From contig JAHLJZ010000036.1 of NCBI GenBank assembly GCA_025602915.1, positions 162,304-226,303 of the forward strand: 64,000 nt of DNA. Direction: 5' to 3'. The stretch is from Paraphysoderma sedebokerense (Eukaryota; Blastocladiomycota; Physodermatomycetes; Physodermatales; Physodermataceae). The notes under the pieces are model-generated. The model worked only from the letters and a program-made list of their open reading frames with translations. It searched no databases and was not told the DNA's origin. Position 1 is the stretch's first letter. Each line of letters opens with the position of its first letter. This document shows positions 1 through 10,796 of the stretch, piece by piece. The translations under genes and the position numbers were made by a program.

Positions 1-1628
1 ATGAACTTTGTCCCGTCGACAGAGGTGGAGTCATGAGCTAAATCATAGTCAGTAAGTAACAATATGTTCAGTCCTGAAGTACGCAAGTTGTGACGCACCA
101 AATCAATCTGACCGACAAGATCTTCCGACAATTTGACAAAGACAATTGAAGATCGAACCAATGCATTTCGAACCAACCTGAATAGTGCAAGAAAGATGTC
201 AACAGTCGAGTAACACCGTAACAATTGCAGTTCGACATACGTTAAAAATGTGACCACCAAGAAGACCGTAACTAAACCAATTGCAAACGACCGGTAATTT
301 CTTTTATTATCAGCTTTTAAATAATTCACTAGAATTTTGAAAGTTCCCCAGTTTTCCCTGATGCGTGACCCTAGACTCTTTTTACCCTGAATTGTATATA
401 GTTGGGGAGCTGTGCTGATGCTTAATGCCGGCCTTTGTAAGGCATCATATTCGGACGACGACACCGGGTGAACTTGAGATGGCTTGCTAGCGACCGTGGC
501 CTGGGATGGTGACAAAGATGATGATTGATTGGGAGCTTGGCCGGGAACGGACTGGTTCCTATGATGGCGACTCTCAGAATATGTACTAGAAGTATTCCGT
601 TGATGCTGTTGATGATGAGAAGGTGTTGCAGAAGTATTCCTCTGATGGTGACTTTGGGACTGGGACAAATTGCGGCCCGCATTGGTTTGCGAAGCAACAG
701 ACATATTTCGCTGATGTTGCATCTGCGACGATACCGATTGTGAAATGGAATGTGATGGTGAATGATTCCTCGATTGCAAAGGTGAACTCGTAAATGTAGG
801 GTTGAACTCATTTTTGGTGATTGATCCTTGTCGCAGGTGGGGATCTGATCTGAGTGCCGGTGAGCTGGCCACATTGTGGGGACCAAAGACCGGATCCATT
901 TGGTTTTGTAAAGCAGTCCCCGACAACGACGACGTTTGTAAGGGAAGGGATGTGGATGTCGAAGTCGAGGTTTCACTTTGAGGTTGTGAAATGGCATTTG
1001 GAACCGTGTCAGTTAATTTAATTAGCGCATTTGTCAACGGGTTTTGATTTTCATTTTGCGATGAGGACGGAAAATGCGTGGACGGGGGGAACTCAAAATT
1101 GGGAGCTGAAGATGTTGATTTTTTTATTCCCCTTAATGAGTTTGAATGCATATTCGTGGCAGCAAAATTTCCTACATCGTTCGCACGGCGACTTTCTTGA
1201 CTCATTCCAATGAAGGGATTGGTATTCGTGGGTTCGCCAACGAAGCTTTGTCGATGAGGCGAAACAAATTGATATTGCTTTTGCGTTGGTCTATAAGCAG
1301 AGAATGACTGTGATTGCCTAGTGTGAGTGTAACGATGCCCCTCTCTGGAAGTCGGATAAAGATTAGGGGGTGGGTTCGTCTTTTGGAGGTTCGGAAGAGT
1401 GATAGTAGCGTTCTCCGGAAGAGAATAAGGGGACGAATTCGAAGTTTGAGGAGCAGTTTGAGTCTGTTGTATGCTTGAATCCGAAGGATTTTTTGAATGT
1501 TTGAAAGGATTAGAGGATGAAGGACTGGATGTGGAATGGGGTATTGTCGATGGCTGTTGCTGCTGCTGTTGCTGCGATATCGACGATGTCCTCGAGTCGG
1601 ACGCTGACGGCGGGGAGTGGGGCTGCAT
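1..1628 (-). CDS. FtsX-like permease, N-terminal part (runs off left edge)
   Basis: Partial. Exons read 1628-241, 177-99 and 37-1, with two GT-AG introns of 63 and 61 nt; the gene continues beyond the left edge. The first 400 or so residues are low-complexity, rich in Ser, Gln, Asn, Pro and His, with a poly-Gln run near residue 20. Then come a basic juxtamembrane stretch, a hydrophobic helix (FAIGLVTVFLVVTFLT) and a conserved-looking luminal start (VKLSEDLVGQIDLLMTPP) that appears only after splicing. The layout (disordered cytosolic N-terminus, one helix, large extracytosolic domain) parallels the complete FtsX-like permease at 31-34.8 kb, where the helix is preceded by a similar NKGQYILGF segment. 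I infer a paralogous MacB/FtsX-type membrane protein. The substrate is unknown. The start is the first in-frame ATG, after a non-coding upstream stretch. Confidence 0.7.
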   Translation of the reverse strand, partial: MQPHSPPSASDSRTSSISQQQQQQQPSTIPHSTSSPSSSNPFKHSKNPSDSSIQQTQTAPQTSNSSPYSLPENATITLPNLQKTNPPPNLYPTSREGHRYTHTRQSQSFSAYRPTQKQYQFVSPHRQSFVGEPTNTNPFIGMSQESRRANDVGNFAATNMHSNSLRGIKKSTSSAPNFEFPPSTHFPSSSQNENQNPLTNALIKLTDTVPNAISQPQSETSTSTSTSLPLQTSSLSGTALQNQMDPVFGPHNVASSPALRSDPHLRQGSITKNEFNPTFTSSPLQSRNHSPSHSISQSVSSQMQHQRNMSVASQTNAGRNLSQSQSHHQRNTSATPSHHQQHQRNTSSTYSESRHHRNQSVPGQAPNQSSSLSPSQATVASKPSQVHPVSSSEYDALQRPALSISTAPQLYTIQGKKSLGSRIRENWGTFKILVNYLKADNKRNYRSFAIGLVTVFLVVTFLTYVELQLLRCYSTVDIFLALFRLVRNALVRSSIVFVKLSEDLVGQIDLVRHNLRTSGLNILLLTDYDLAHDSTSVDGTKF

Positions 1629-2193
1629 CTCTTGTTAGTTTGTGGAGAGCGGAAATCAATCTATATCATGACAGGGATGTGTTTGTTACTTGCTAGATAG
1701 ATTTCCCAGAGATATAGACACGGCCTCGTTCCTAGACGGGGAATGATTGCATCCATCTGCGGTCGGATCAGAATGGAAGTATCCATCGGTGTCACTACAA
1801 ATGATATGAATCGAATGGGGAATTGTGATTGTATTCATTTGCCATCGCCATTGTCATCATCCCCATCGTCATCAGTGCATGCAAATCTATATGTCCAGTT
1901 TACTCATTCATCATCATCACCATATCCATTAGATACTCTCCGATCTCGTAGAAGCAGCGACAACCGGCATTCCCTCGCGCGCTCAGACAATTTCATTTGA
2001 ACAATTCATGGCATCACAGATTCACAGATCACACTTCGACACTATACATATTCAATACCAGATATAATATAAACTGCAAAATTAGACTGAATTTAATACA
2101 GAGCCGTCACTCAAACAGCAAGCTGCAGCCTGCTACGCTCTTGAAATTCATGTGCGATCGCTTTGATACAGTTGCCAGTGTCTGGAATTCAAA
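1629..2193. other. intergenic, no gene seen
   Basis: Space between the permease start and the end of the small heat shock protein gene. Short open frames rich in Ser and His from CAT/TCA-type simple sequence around 1840-1930 are present but match nothing. It probably holds the permease promoter. Confidence 0.5.
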
Positions 2194-3178
2194 TCATGAC
2201 GCTGGCCGCTCTCCTTGAGTTCCTCTCCATCCATACACTAATTTCTCCACCTCACGCACATAGTCTTTAATCTTCCACTCTTCTTCTTTCCTCTTTTCCG
2301 TTCCCTGCTCTTGCCGCCATTTTTCTTCTTCTTTCAATACCGCATCTTCCATCTCTTCCCTTCTTGGAAACAGCTCTCCTCCAACGTCTTTAACTTCAAT
2401 CAACACTACGGGTTTCCTAATTTTCTCACGTTTAGGAAACACAACAGTCAACACTCCATCTCCTACGAATGCGTGTATTTTTTTAGCTTTCTGGGTTTTG
2501 ACTTGTTTGTGATCTTGCTCTTCGGTGACTGAAATTTGGCGTGTAGAAATATCAACGTTATGAAACAATGGTGCCGCAATGGAAAACGATCTCGGGATAC
2601 AGTGAGATCCATCTTGAGCTCCGCATGTTTTGTTTGCCTGTTGAATACAAATGAGAATGAAACCATCAGTCCGAGTATCTTAATGAATTCTTATCTATCT
2701 GCAGCAGGCAAAGTAGACCTACCCAAACACTCAAGACCCCTTGATCAATATCTACCGATACTTCAATCTCGTCCTTCTTTATCCCAGGAACATCAAGCAC
2801 ATAGATATAACCCCACTCAAAGTCACCTATTCTAAATGATTTAGATGTGCCAGATGGGTGTCCATGGAGGTAAGATTGTGGTAAACCGGCGGGTCTAGTT
2901 TAAGTGGATACATGTATTACATAGTAATTGATGGATTGGTTAAAGCAAATACAAACGAATATAAGATATTTATGAGTTGGCTGTGCCGCGAAAATGAGTT
3001 GGGACACCCCAAGCAAAATGGCGCCAAAGTTTCATTCCTGTTTGACGTACCCGAAATGGTAACTGTATATTCCATCTTGGGATTGACTTGAAAATTGAGA
3101 ATTTCGAGTTTCTTGGACTTCTGCATTCGAAAATGCATCAATCGAGAGAACACAGAACAATGAAAATATGACCAGCAT
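2194..3178 (-). CDS. secreted/ER small heat shock protein (HSP20 family)
   Basis: Exons 3178-3051, 2894-2723 and 2637-2194 join in phase to give 247 residues. Residues 1-17 form a classic signal peptide (MLVIFSLFCVLSIDAFS). Residues about 66-180 are an alpha-crystallin/HSP20 domain: VLDVPGIKKDEIEVSV at the start, and the family's final strand as DGVLTVVFPKRE at 160-171. Two cysteines (about 105 and 113) sit in the loop between strands and could form a disulfide, which fits an oxidising compartment. The C-terminus is a charged, probably helical tail with no HDEL-type retrieval signal. Family members are ATP-independent holdases, usually cytosolic; a signal-peptide version is uncommon. An in-frame ATG at 3256 would add 26 residues and bury the signal peptide, so I prefer 3178. 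Confidence 0.75.
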
Positions 3179-3709
3179 GAGTGGACGCGAATGAATTTCA
3201 AGTCTGCCGGAATGCCAAAATAGTATTTGTCGGATGCCACCGAGAATTAGGGACATTATAAAAGGTGTGTCATATACTTAACTATTGCCGAGCGAGAGGA
3301 CGCATTGACGACAGTGCTTCGGTGCGAGTGATAAATGAACAGATTGTTCACGTTACGACCGCAAAAACCAACTCAAAACGGTTCTATTTTATTTTCTATT
3401 ACAATGAAACACAAAACAACATACGCAACAACAAAGAAAAAAAACAAAACAACAAATATAGAAGTATAGTCACACTAAATTTAACCTGTGACTTTTCTTT
3501 GACAATAATATGGGGATGGAAAGCACGATGATTAGCGGTTTCTGTATGGTAAGAGTTAAAAGTACAATAATGCCCTTTCCATTACACTACACTTTTTTCG
3601 CATTCATCAAAATCACTGTACAAGTGCATGTATGCACTGGCCCTACTGACTTTTATCTTCGACACTCGACATCTCATGAAACACATCCCAGCACACATCC
3701 GTATCAGAT
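3179..3709. other. intergenic, no gene seen
   Basis: Holds the promoter of the small heat shock protein gene and the 3' end of the next minus-strand gene. An A-rich patch lies near 3400-3470. No conserved coding sequence was recognised. Confidence 0.5.
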
Positions 3710-4515
3710 CTACTCTTCTTTGTTGACGACAGGAGCAGCTTGCTTTCTGTTCACCTTGACGACTTTTTGTCTGCCATCTCTACCAATGCTCTTTATCCAT
3801 TTGAAGACACCGAAAGCCAATAGTCCTAATAAGACTGCTAACAGATTAAACTTGACCAAACCACTTTTGACAACGATATCAGCATTTTGAGCGAGAGCTT
3901 TCTTATCGAGAGAAGAACTGTACAACATAGGGATTAATGCAGCATGTTGAATGAAATCGACGAAGTAGATGACGATGGGGAGAATGTTGAAGCTGTGGGG
4001 GATGAATTTGAAGCGAGATGGTGTAGAAGGGATTTCATAGAATGCAGTCAACATGATGGATGTCAATGCAGTCAAGAGTGGGGCGAAGAAGACTAGATCA
4101 AAGACTTCATAGTAAAAATAATGAATCATTCCTTCAGGACCAAGCTGAGAGAGTGATTCATAGAGAGAGGATGGTGTGAGATTGTAAGTTCTAGTGGGTG
4201 GCACCCAGGTGAGAGGTAATTCAGTGGGATGAGTGGATGCACGAGCGGCGTTAATGTTTTTCAGAGAAGAGTGGTGGGTAATGTACGATAAATTGTGATA
4301 ATTCACAGCCAGATGCGATGCACCGTAGATGGAAATCAGAATGAAGAAGTTTGACCTACGTATGCATACGAATCAAAGTTAGAACGGAGTTGTTTGGGGG
4401 CACGGTGGGAACACAACGCAAAACAACAACGAACGAAAGAAACGAATCGGGAGAAAGCAACGAATACAAACCAGCGGGAATGCGAGGCAATTGCCGACGA
4501 TAAATAGGCAGACAT
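3710..4515 (-). CDS. unknown integral membrane protein
   Basis: Exons 4515-4472 and 4355-3710 join across a 116-nt intron (donor GTTTGT, acceptor ACGTAG) to give 229 residues. I do not recognise the family. There are about four hydrophobic segments: near 15-32 (SNFFILISIYGASHLAV), 100-122, 136-158 and 184-202. A basic tail ends in NKEE. The loop before the second helix has YNLTPSSLYESLSQLGPEG and an aromatic patch (YFYYEVFDLVFF). The start codon was chosen because the spliced frame runs straight into the first helix. The start lies 265 bp from the divergent ECM16 start, so a shared promoter is likely. The basic, Lys-rich tail suggests a cytosolic C-terminus; location in the cell cannot be told. 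Confidence 0.7.
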
Positions 4516-4780
4516 CTTTGGTACAAATGTGCTCTGGATATGAATCGGAGAGAAGAGATCAAATAAAGATACGACAGAAGTTTGGGGAGAGAGGATGAGA
4601 AAGTTTTGGTTGCTTAAAATGGATTCCCACGTGTAAGACGCGCCCACCATCTCCATGGCAACAAAGTCACGTGGAGATAAACACCTGTCCGGGTCGGTCC
4701 TTACGATGCGGACCCATTCTGAGGTCTATACTTCTTTCTATCTTGTCAATACCCCAAAGAACCTATTTCGGAACCACAGC
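4516..4780. promoter_or_regulatory. divergent promoter, membrane protein / ECM16
   Basis: The 265 bp between two opposed start codons must contain both promoters. No TATA box or known motif was assigned. Confidence 0.5.
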
Positions 4781-7700
4781 ATGGGTAAGCGACATCCGAG
4801 GTACAATGCAAAAGCCCGCGCTTCGTCGCATTTAAACCCTAGACCAATCCCCGCAGACGCGGCGAACGATAACTCCGATGCCTCCACAGATCCTGCGGGT
4901 CCCAAGATGACAGCCAAAAAGAGAAAACGTCTGGAGGCCTACATCGTTTGTTGAGATTTTGTACAGTTCTAAATACGTAATGTGACTTTCATTAATGTAA
5001 TAATGATATTACAGGCCAAGAAGCTTAAAAAGGAAGAACGAGTCGACTTATTTCAAAAACTCTCTCACTCTTCATTCGAATCAGAATTACTGAAATCTTC
5101 AGCTAGAATTGGTCAAAAGGTATGTTTTCCATCGGTATTTGCATTAAGTCCACCATAACTCAACCTTCATTATGAATTTTTGTCATTTCATCAGCATGAT
5201 ACAGCAAAAGATAAGCTTCGCCGAGCATTACACGAAGAACGACTCGGGTTTCAACGCTCCGATCCGTCTGTTCGATTAACATCAACTGTTATGGTTCCCT
5301 CTATACCACTAGAAAAACCTATAGAGGAAATTAAATCTGACAGTGACCCTATGAAAACCGAATCAAAACCGCTTGATCTGTCCTCACCAATAGCAGGAAG
5401 CGCATTAAAATCGTTTACGCCGCAAGTAGTGACATTCAATCATACTAAAACAGAAATCACTGATAATATTCAACCTGTTCCGGTATATGGATCAGCGCTA
5501 AAAAGGAAGGCGGCCGATGACGAAAGCTTAAAAGGGTCAGAGCTGTCTGCAAAGAAGAAGTCAAAGAAAAACAAAAAGAAAAAATCCACCGTATCAACTG
5601 TTCAAACTGTCGTGAATAGTAGTGATAGTGACAGTGATAGTGGTTCCGAAAAAGAATCAGCATTCGAGATTGAGCGTGATGTCACACACTCGAAAGCAGA
5701 CGACAGCCCGCTTGGAGGTTCTAATTTAGAACAGATCGCGCAAATACAGTCCACTTTAAAACTCGCTACTGTTTCGTCGAGCGTTAAGAAAGATTCTGCA
5801 TCTCAAAACGATTGTATTGCACATGGTGGACCAAAGTCATCAAAGAAGGCATTTTATGTTGTGGTTCAGCGCGACCCAGAGATACAAGCTCAGAGAGAAG
5901 CATTACCAATATACGGGGAGGAACAGGTTCGTCATGCCTTACTCTCCAATAATTGTCGCCGTTTAGAATATCATTTCTCATCTTCCCCCTATAATTAGCA
6001 AATCATGGAAACTATTAACAATCATGCGGTCACTATCATTTGTGGTGAGACTGGTTCCGGTAAAACTACCCAGATTCCCCAGTTTTTGTATGAAGCGGGT
6101 TATGGTCATCCTGATAGCGGTACGTGTTCTCAAACAGTATACATGCTAAAACATGGTAAAGGTGCTAAATCTGTGTTTTCAAAATAGATAACCCTGGTAT
6201 TATCGGAATCACCCAACCCCGACGTGTTGCTGCCGTTTCTACCTCTCAGAGAGTCGCACAAGAACTCAATACCAACGGATCAGTAGTGTCTTATCAGATT
6301 CGTTACGATACGACAGTTTCGTCCAATACCGTCATCAAATTCATGACTGACGGTATCTTATTAAAAGAGATATTGAGCGATTTTCTGCTGACGAAATATT
6401 CAATTATCATACTAGACGAAGCTCACGAGAGGAATTTAAATACCGATGTTCTGATAGGGTTGTTAAGCCGGATTGTCAGATTACGAGCTAAAATGGCGGA
6501 AGAATGGGTTGCAAAGTATAGTGGCAAAGATCATAAGGAACCGAAAGAAGGAAGAGTGCGCCCTTTAAAACTTGTAATTATGTCTGCTACTTTGCGAGTT
6601 CAAGACTTCACGGAGAATCGTAATCTCTTTGATGACCCTCCACCCATTATTAATGTGGAGGCCAGACAATATCCGGTAGGTTACCTCCCATTATTCCATT
6701 TCGTTCGTGAAAATTTTCTTAATAAAGATGGCTGGGACAGGTCAACATACATTTCAATCGTCGAACACCTCATATCGATCATGTTACCGAAGCTTACAAC
6801 AAAATTTGCAAAATTCATTCACGACTACCGAAAGGCGGAATTTTGGTTTTCCTTACCGGTCAAAATGAAATTCAGAGTCTAGTGAAAAAGCTTCGGAAGA
6901 AATATCCAATCCGGCCACAATCTGAGAAAAAACCCAATTTTGAGGGCAGATTTAAGGCATTATCCGCCAACAGTCACCAAATTGATCTTGACAGTGAAGA
7001 CGTGACAAATGACCAATCTAACCCCGAAATCGACAGCTTGGATTTCGTTGATCCGATTGACGACGATGACTCAATTTACGATCTTGATTCTGATTCCGAT
7101 TCCGATTCTGAAGCGGATTCCGACAGTGAATCCGTACGCTCGCAATTTTCCGATGACTTGTTATTCTCATCCGACTCTGACGACGAAGAGGATTCACCCG
7201 ATTTAACAGTTGCCCCATTACATGTTCTACCATTATACTCTTTGCTACCGACTCACGAGCAACTCAAAGTCTTCCAAAATCCTCCTGAAGGTACAAGGTT
7301 GTGTGTGATTGCTACAAATGTTGCAGAAACCAGTTTGACCATCCCAGGCGTGAAGTATGTCGTTGATTGCGGTAAAGCCAAAGAGGTATCACTATCCGGA
7401 TTCATTCGTTTCATGATTTGCTAAGTTCAATCGTTGACTTGTATCTCTCCATTACATTATCTCACTAGCGTCAATACGATCCGCTCACATCGATTCAATC
7501 TCACGTCGTGACGTGGACGTCTCAATCTTCTGCAGCGCAGAGATCAGGTCGAGCCGGTCGTACCGGTCCAGGACATTGCTACCGTCTGTACTCGTCTGCA
7601 GTGTTCGATAATATGTTCCCGCAGTTCTCGAAGCCAGAAATTCTGAAAGTACCGATTGAAGGTGTGGTGTTGATATTGAAGACTTTGGGTGTAGAAAAGG

Positions 7701-9592
7701 TGTCGAATTTTCCTTTCATTACGAAACCAGAATTGGGGGATGTAAAGAACGCGGAAAAGGTTTTGAGCTCGCCTCTTCTTTTTTAAATATTGCCACAGGG
7801 ATTCGGTATTCTAACATGGAGGTACTCTTTGGTAAACGCTAGATGCTTGTTTGGCTTGGGGCCTTATCGAAAGATAACCAACGAATTACGGAACTTGGCA
7901 AAACCATGTCACAATTTCCAGTGCATCCTCGATTTTCAAAAATGTAATTTTCTTTCGTTTCATTATGAAGTTTCCATTGTTACTAATATACGCGCTGTTT
8001 CTGCCGATCATTTCAGGTTGATATTAGGTCATCAGTATGATCTTCTCCAATATATGATTGCCATCGTTGCTGCATTGTCAGTTGGAGATCCGTTTTTGCG
8101 GGATATTCTGTTAACAAAGAAGGGAGACAAGGAAGATGGCGATGACTCTGGTGATGAGGATTCTGAAGAGATTCGAAGTGAAAAGGAACAGAATAGAAAA
8201 TTAAGAGAAAAGTGGTATAAAGTTCAGCAGGTTCGTACTTCTCCCCGAAATATTTACCCGACAGTGCTTTCTTAACGTGTCATTGCTAAATGTCTAGTCA
8301 TTTACCGATTCCCCACCTACGTCCGATGTTCTTAAACTCCTCACTGTCGTTGGAGCTTTTGAATATTCCGGCGGCACCGAATCTTTCTGTCGTCAGAATT
8401 TTCTTCGCTACAAAAGCATGCTCGAAATCCGAAACTTGCGTAAACAATTGACAACCATCTCATTAGATGTTTTCCCGTCTTCTTCTTCGCCGAATTACGC
8501 TGACTTGAAAATGGCACCTCCAAATCCGAAGCAAAAAAAGCTTCTACGACAGATAATTCTTGCTGGCTTTGCTGACCAGGTTGCGATGGTTTCGGCGTTT
8601 CATATCTCTCAAAATCAGTTTAGTAAAAACCGGAGACTGCCATTTCAAACTCTTAAGACTGCCCCTGAAGAAGCTGTATACATTCATCAAAGCTCTTGTC
8701 TGAACGGTGTGCGAGATTTGGAAGCTGTCGTCTATTTGGAGCTATTCAAAAGCTCAGCGGGCGGCGGAAATTCAGTAGAGAACTTAGGCGTGGTAAATGA
8801 TGAAGATCAAAAGAAGGAGAATGTTTCGATGAAAACGATCAGCAGCATAGAAGCTAGTTGGCTTCCGAAGGTGGCGAAAGGGCTGTGTAGTTTTGGGAAA
8901 CCAGTTGAAAGTCCTGCACCTAGGTTTGTCTCTTGCGACTGCAGTCCTACTTTTCGCGATTACTTGCAGAATTCCCTGACCCGCCTCGTATTTTGTATTT
9001 TGCAATTAGGTACAACCCCAGTCTCGATACCATCACCTGTTATTGTCATCCCTCTATTCGACTGTCCCCGGATCCTTCCGCGCCGGAATTCGCACTTCCA
9101 TTGACAGAACTGCCGATATCGGAAACTCTGCCATCCTCTGATGCAGCGCTAATTGAAGAATGTAGACATTTTGGAAAAGAGTTGCTCGAGGGTAACATCA
9201 TTCCCGCATTTAAAGTATTCGGCGAATCAAATCGAAGATCGGGACAGATGCGTAAAAAATGCGGATTTGAGTATACCACAAAACCGAACGTATTGGTGAA
9301 ATCCAAGTTTATTAATATATCAAAGGTATCGGAGATGGTGAAGACATTGGTTAAAGAAAATGTAAATTCAAAGAAAAAGCTCCTTGAGGTTTGGTATGTC
9401 ACTATTTTCTTTCGTTCTTTCTTCTACTATGTATTAAATTCTGGAGAAAGCCAATTTCTAATACCTGTTCAAATTGATAGGTCAAAAAGTCCTAAATTTC
9501 TGTTACCACAGTTCTTACAGTGGGTGCCGGCCGAAATTCATCCCAAAGTCAGAGATTCGTGGCCACCAGTGGAAAATTCTTTCAATCTATAA
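4781..9592 (+). CDS. ECM16: DEAH-box RNA helicase of the SSU processome
   Basis: DHX37/Ecm16(Dhr1) helicase, needed for 18S rRNA maturation and U3 snoRNA release in the nucleolus. Twelve exons: 4781-4945, 5015-5119, 5195-5926, 5999-6119, 6188-6675, 6741-7385, 7469-7759, 7843-7943, 8017-8230, 8298-8923, 9010-9393, 9481-9592; 1,327 residues. The start [13 protein letters not shown] is typical of the family. Motifs: Walker [10 protein letters not shown] at about 350, DEAH at 451, [11 protein letters not shown] at the start of RecA2, [12 protein letters not shown], and QRSGRAGR at about 776. Winged-helix, ratchet and OB-fold regions follow, ending DSWPPV as in homologs. Lys-rich and acidic inserts lie near residues 200-260 and between FLTGQNEI and the rest of RecA2. 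Every splice junction restores conserved sequence. Confidence 0.95.
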
Positions 9593-9959
9593 ACTTTAAA
9601 ATTACAAGCAATTGGTCTTGGGATTCCCATTGTCGAGATGCTATGATAATTAGTTTTGGCAGGCATGAAGTTATTTATGTTACAGATCGTATAATATCGC
9701 GATATGTGTTGATAGATGTACGGTTATACAAAATATATCTAAGAATTGTATCCAAAAGCATGTTTTTGTCCAAATGGGTTGACAAATTGCTAAAGCTTTA
9801 GGAAGAGTTGGTTCCAGCACGCCCTGATCAGGTCATCACCATTTCTCTTCGATCGGCTCGCCACAACAGATATTTAAACTTTAGCTACGCTCTGCCTGGC
9901 TTTGGCGTCTCCGTTTGAAATCAGAACCAAAATAAGTACTCAATGTAAGGTTGCGTATT
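9593..9959. other. intergenic, no gene seen
   Basis: Lies between the ECM16 stop codon and the first tRNA-Leu. AT-rich; nothing recognised. Confidence 0.5.
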
Positions 9960-10041
9960 GCACAGACTGGGACTCGAACCCAGGCGGGCGTGGCCCATCA
10001 GAACTTAAGTCTGACTCCTTAACCAACTCGGACATCTGTGC
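9960..10041 (-). tRNA. tRNA-Leu (UAA)
   Basis: An 82-nt type-II tRNA on the minus strand. The acceptor stem is GCACAGA/TCTGTGC. The D arm, a long variable arm and the T loop GTTCGAGTC are intact. The anticodon stem CAGA/TCTG encloses the loop CTTAAGT, giving anticodon TAA. No intron. It is identical over all 82 nt to the copy at 10521-10602 in opposite orientation. Confidence 0.95.
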
Positions 10042-10520
10042 TCAGATAAGCCCGGGTCAAACCATCAATCCACATTTAAATTTTAGGGATTTCATGATCT
10101 ACGTCTCAAACCAAATGATTTTTCTTGTTACAGACCCTTTCAATGTTGGATATAAATCTCGATCCATGCAAGTGTGCGCAGTCGTATTCATACTATAAGC
10201 TACTTTATATTTTTCTGTGGCTTTCCTTTCGCAGATTCGTAATAAGTTATTCGCTGCTTTGTTTGATTTTTCGCTTTGTCGATGTTCAGCTTCCCATAAG
10301 AGCATGTCGAAACATCGGTAGCGAGACAGCTAAAAAAAAACCAATTCCTCTGGAACAATGCCAGACTTGAATCAAGTTCTTTTTTGTGGTCCGTACTCTC
10401 GTCCTCTAATATAGCATTTGGACCGCCGTACGGAATGAAATCAATTGAAAATTTTCTGTGGAGTGACCAGGACAAAAAATACAATTATGAATATGACAAT
10501 TATCTGAAACAGGAGCAAAT
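10042..10520. other. spacer between inverted tRNA-Leu genes
   Basis: 479 nt separating two divergently transcribed identical tRNA genes. The flanks of the two tRNAs are not similar to each other, so the duplicated unit is just the tRNA. No gene seen. Confidence 0.5.
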
Positions 10521-10602
10521 GCACAGATGTCCGAGTTGGTTAAGGAGTCAGACTTAAGTTCTGATGGGCCACGCCCGCCTGGGTTCGAGTCCCAGTCTGT
10601 GC
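10521..10602 (+). tRNA. tRNA-Leu (UAA), second copy
   Basis: Same 82-nt sequence as the minus-strand copy at 9960-10041, with anticodon TAA and an intact cloverleaf including the long variable arm. Together the two form a perfect inverted repeat. Confidence 0.95.
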
Positions 10603-10796
10603 AGACTGAGCTTTAAATAATCATTGCATGATCTTTTTGCCATTTTAGATCTAAGATAAGAGTGGTATGAATTGTATCAAACACAACATAGTTTTCTCGG
10701 CTGCAATCGTGAGACCTCGTAAATTTGAAATGCTTAGGAAAAGATTCAATCAATAAGTTCTATGATCAGATTTATTACAGTCTTTTACATAAATTA

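Noticed and set aside
422-997. 191-codon open frame on the minus strand, rich in Arg and His
   Set aside because: It is a shifted frame of the low-complexity N-terminus of the left-edge permease, which reads through the same bases in a longer frame that joins properly spliced exons.
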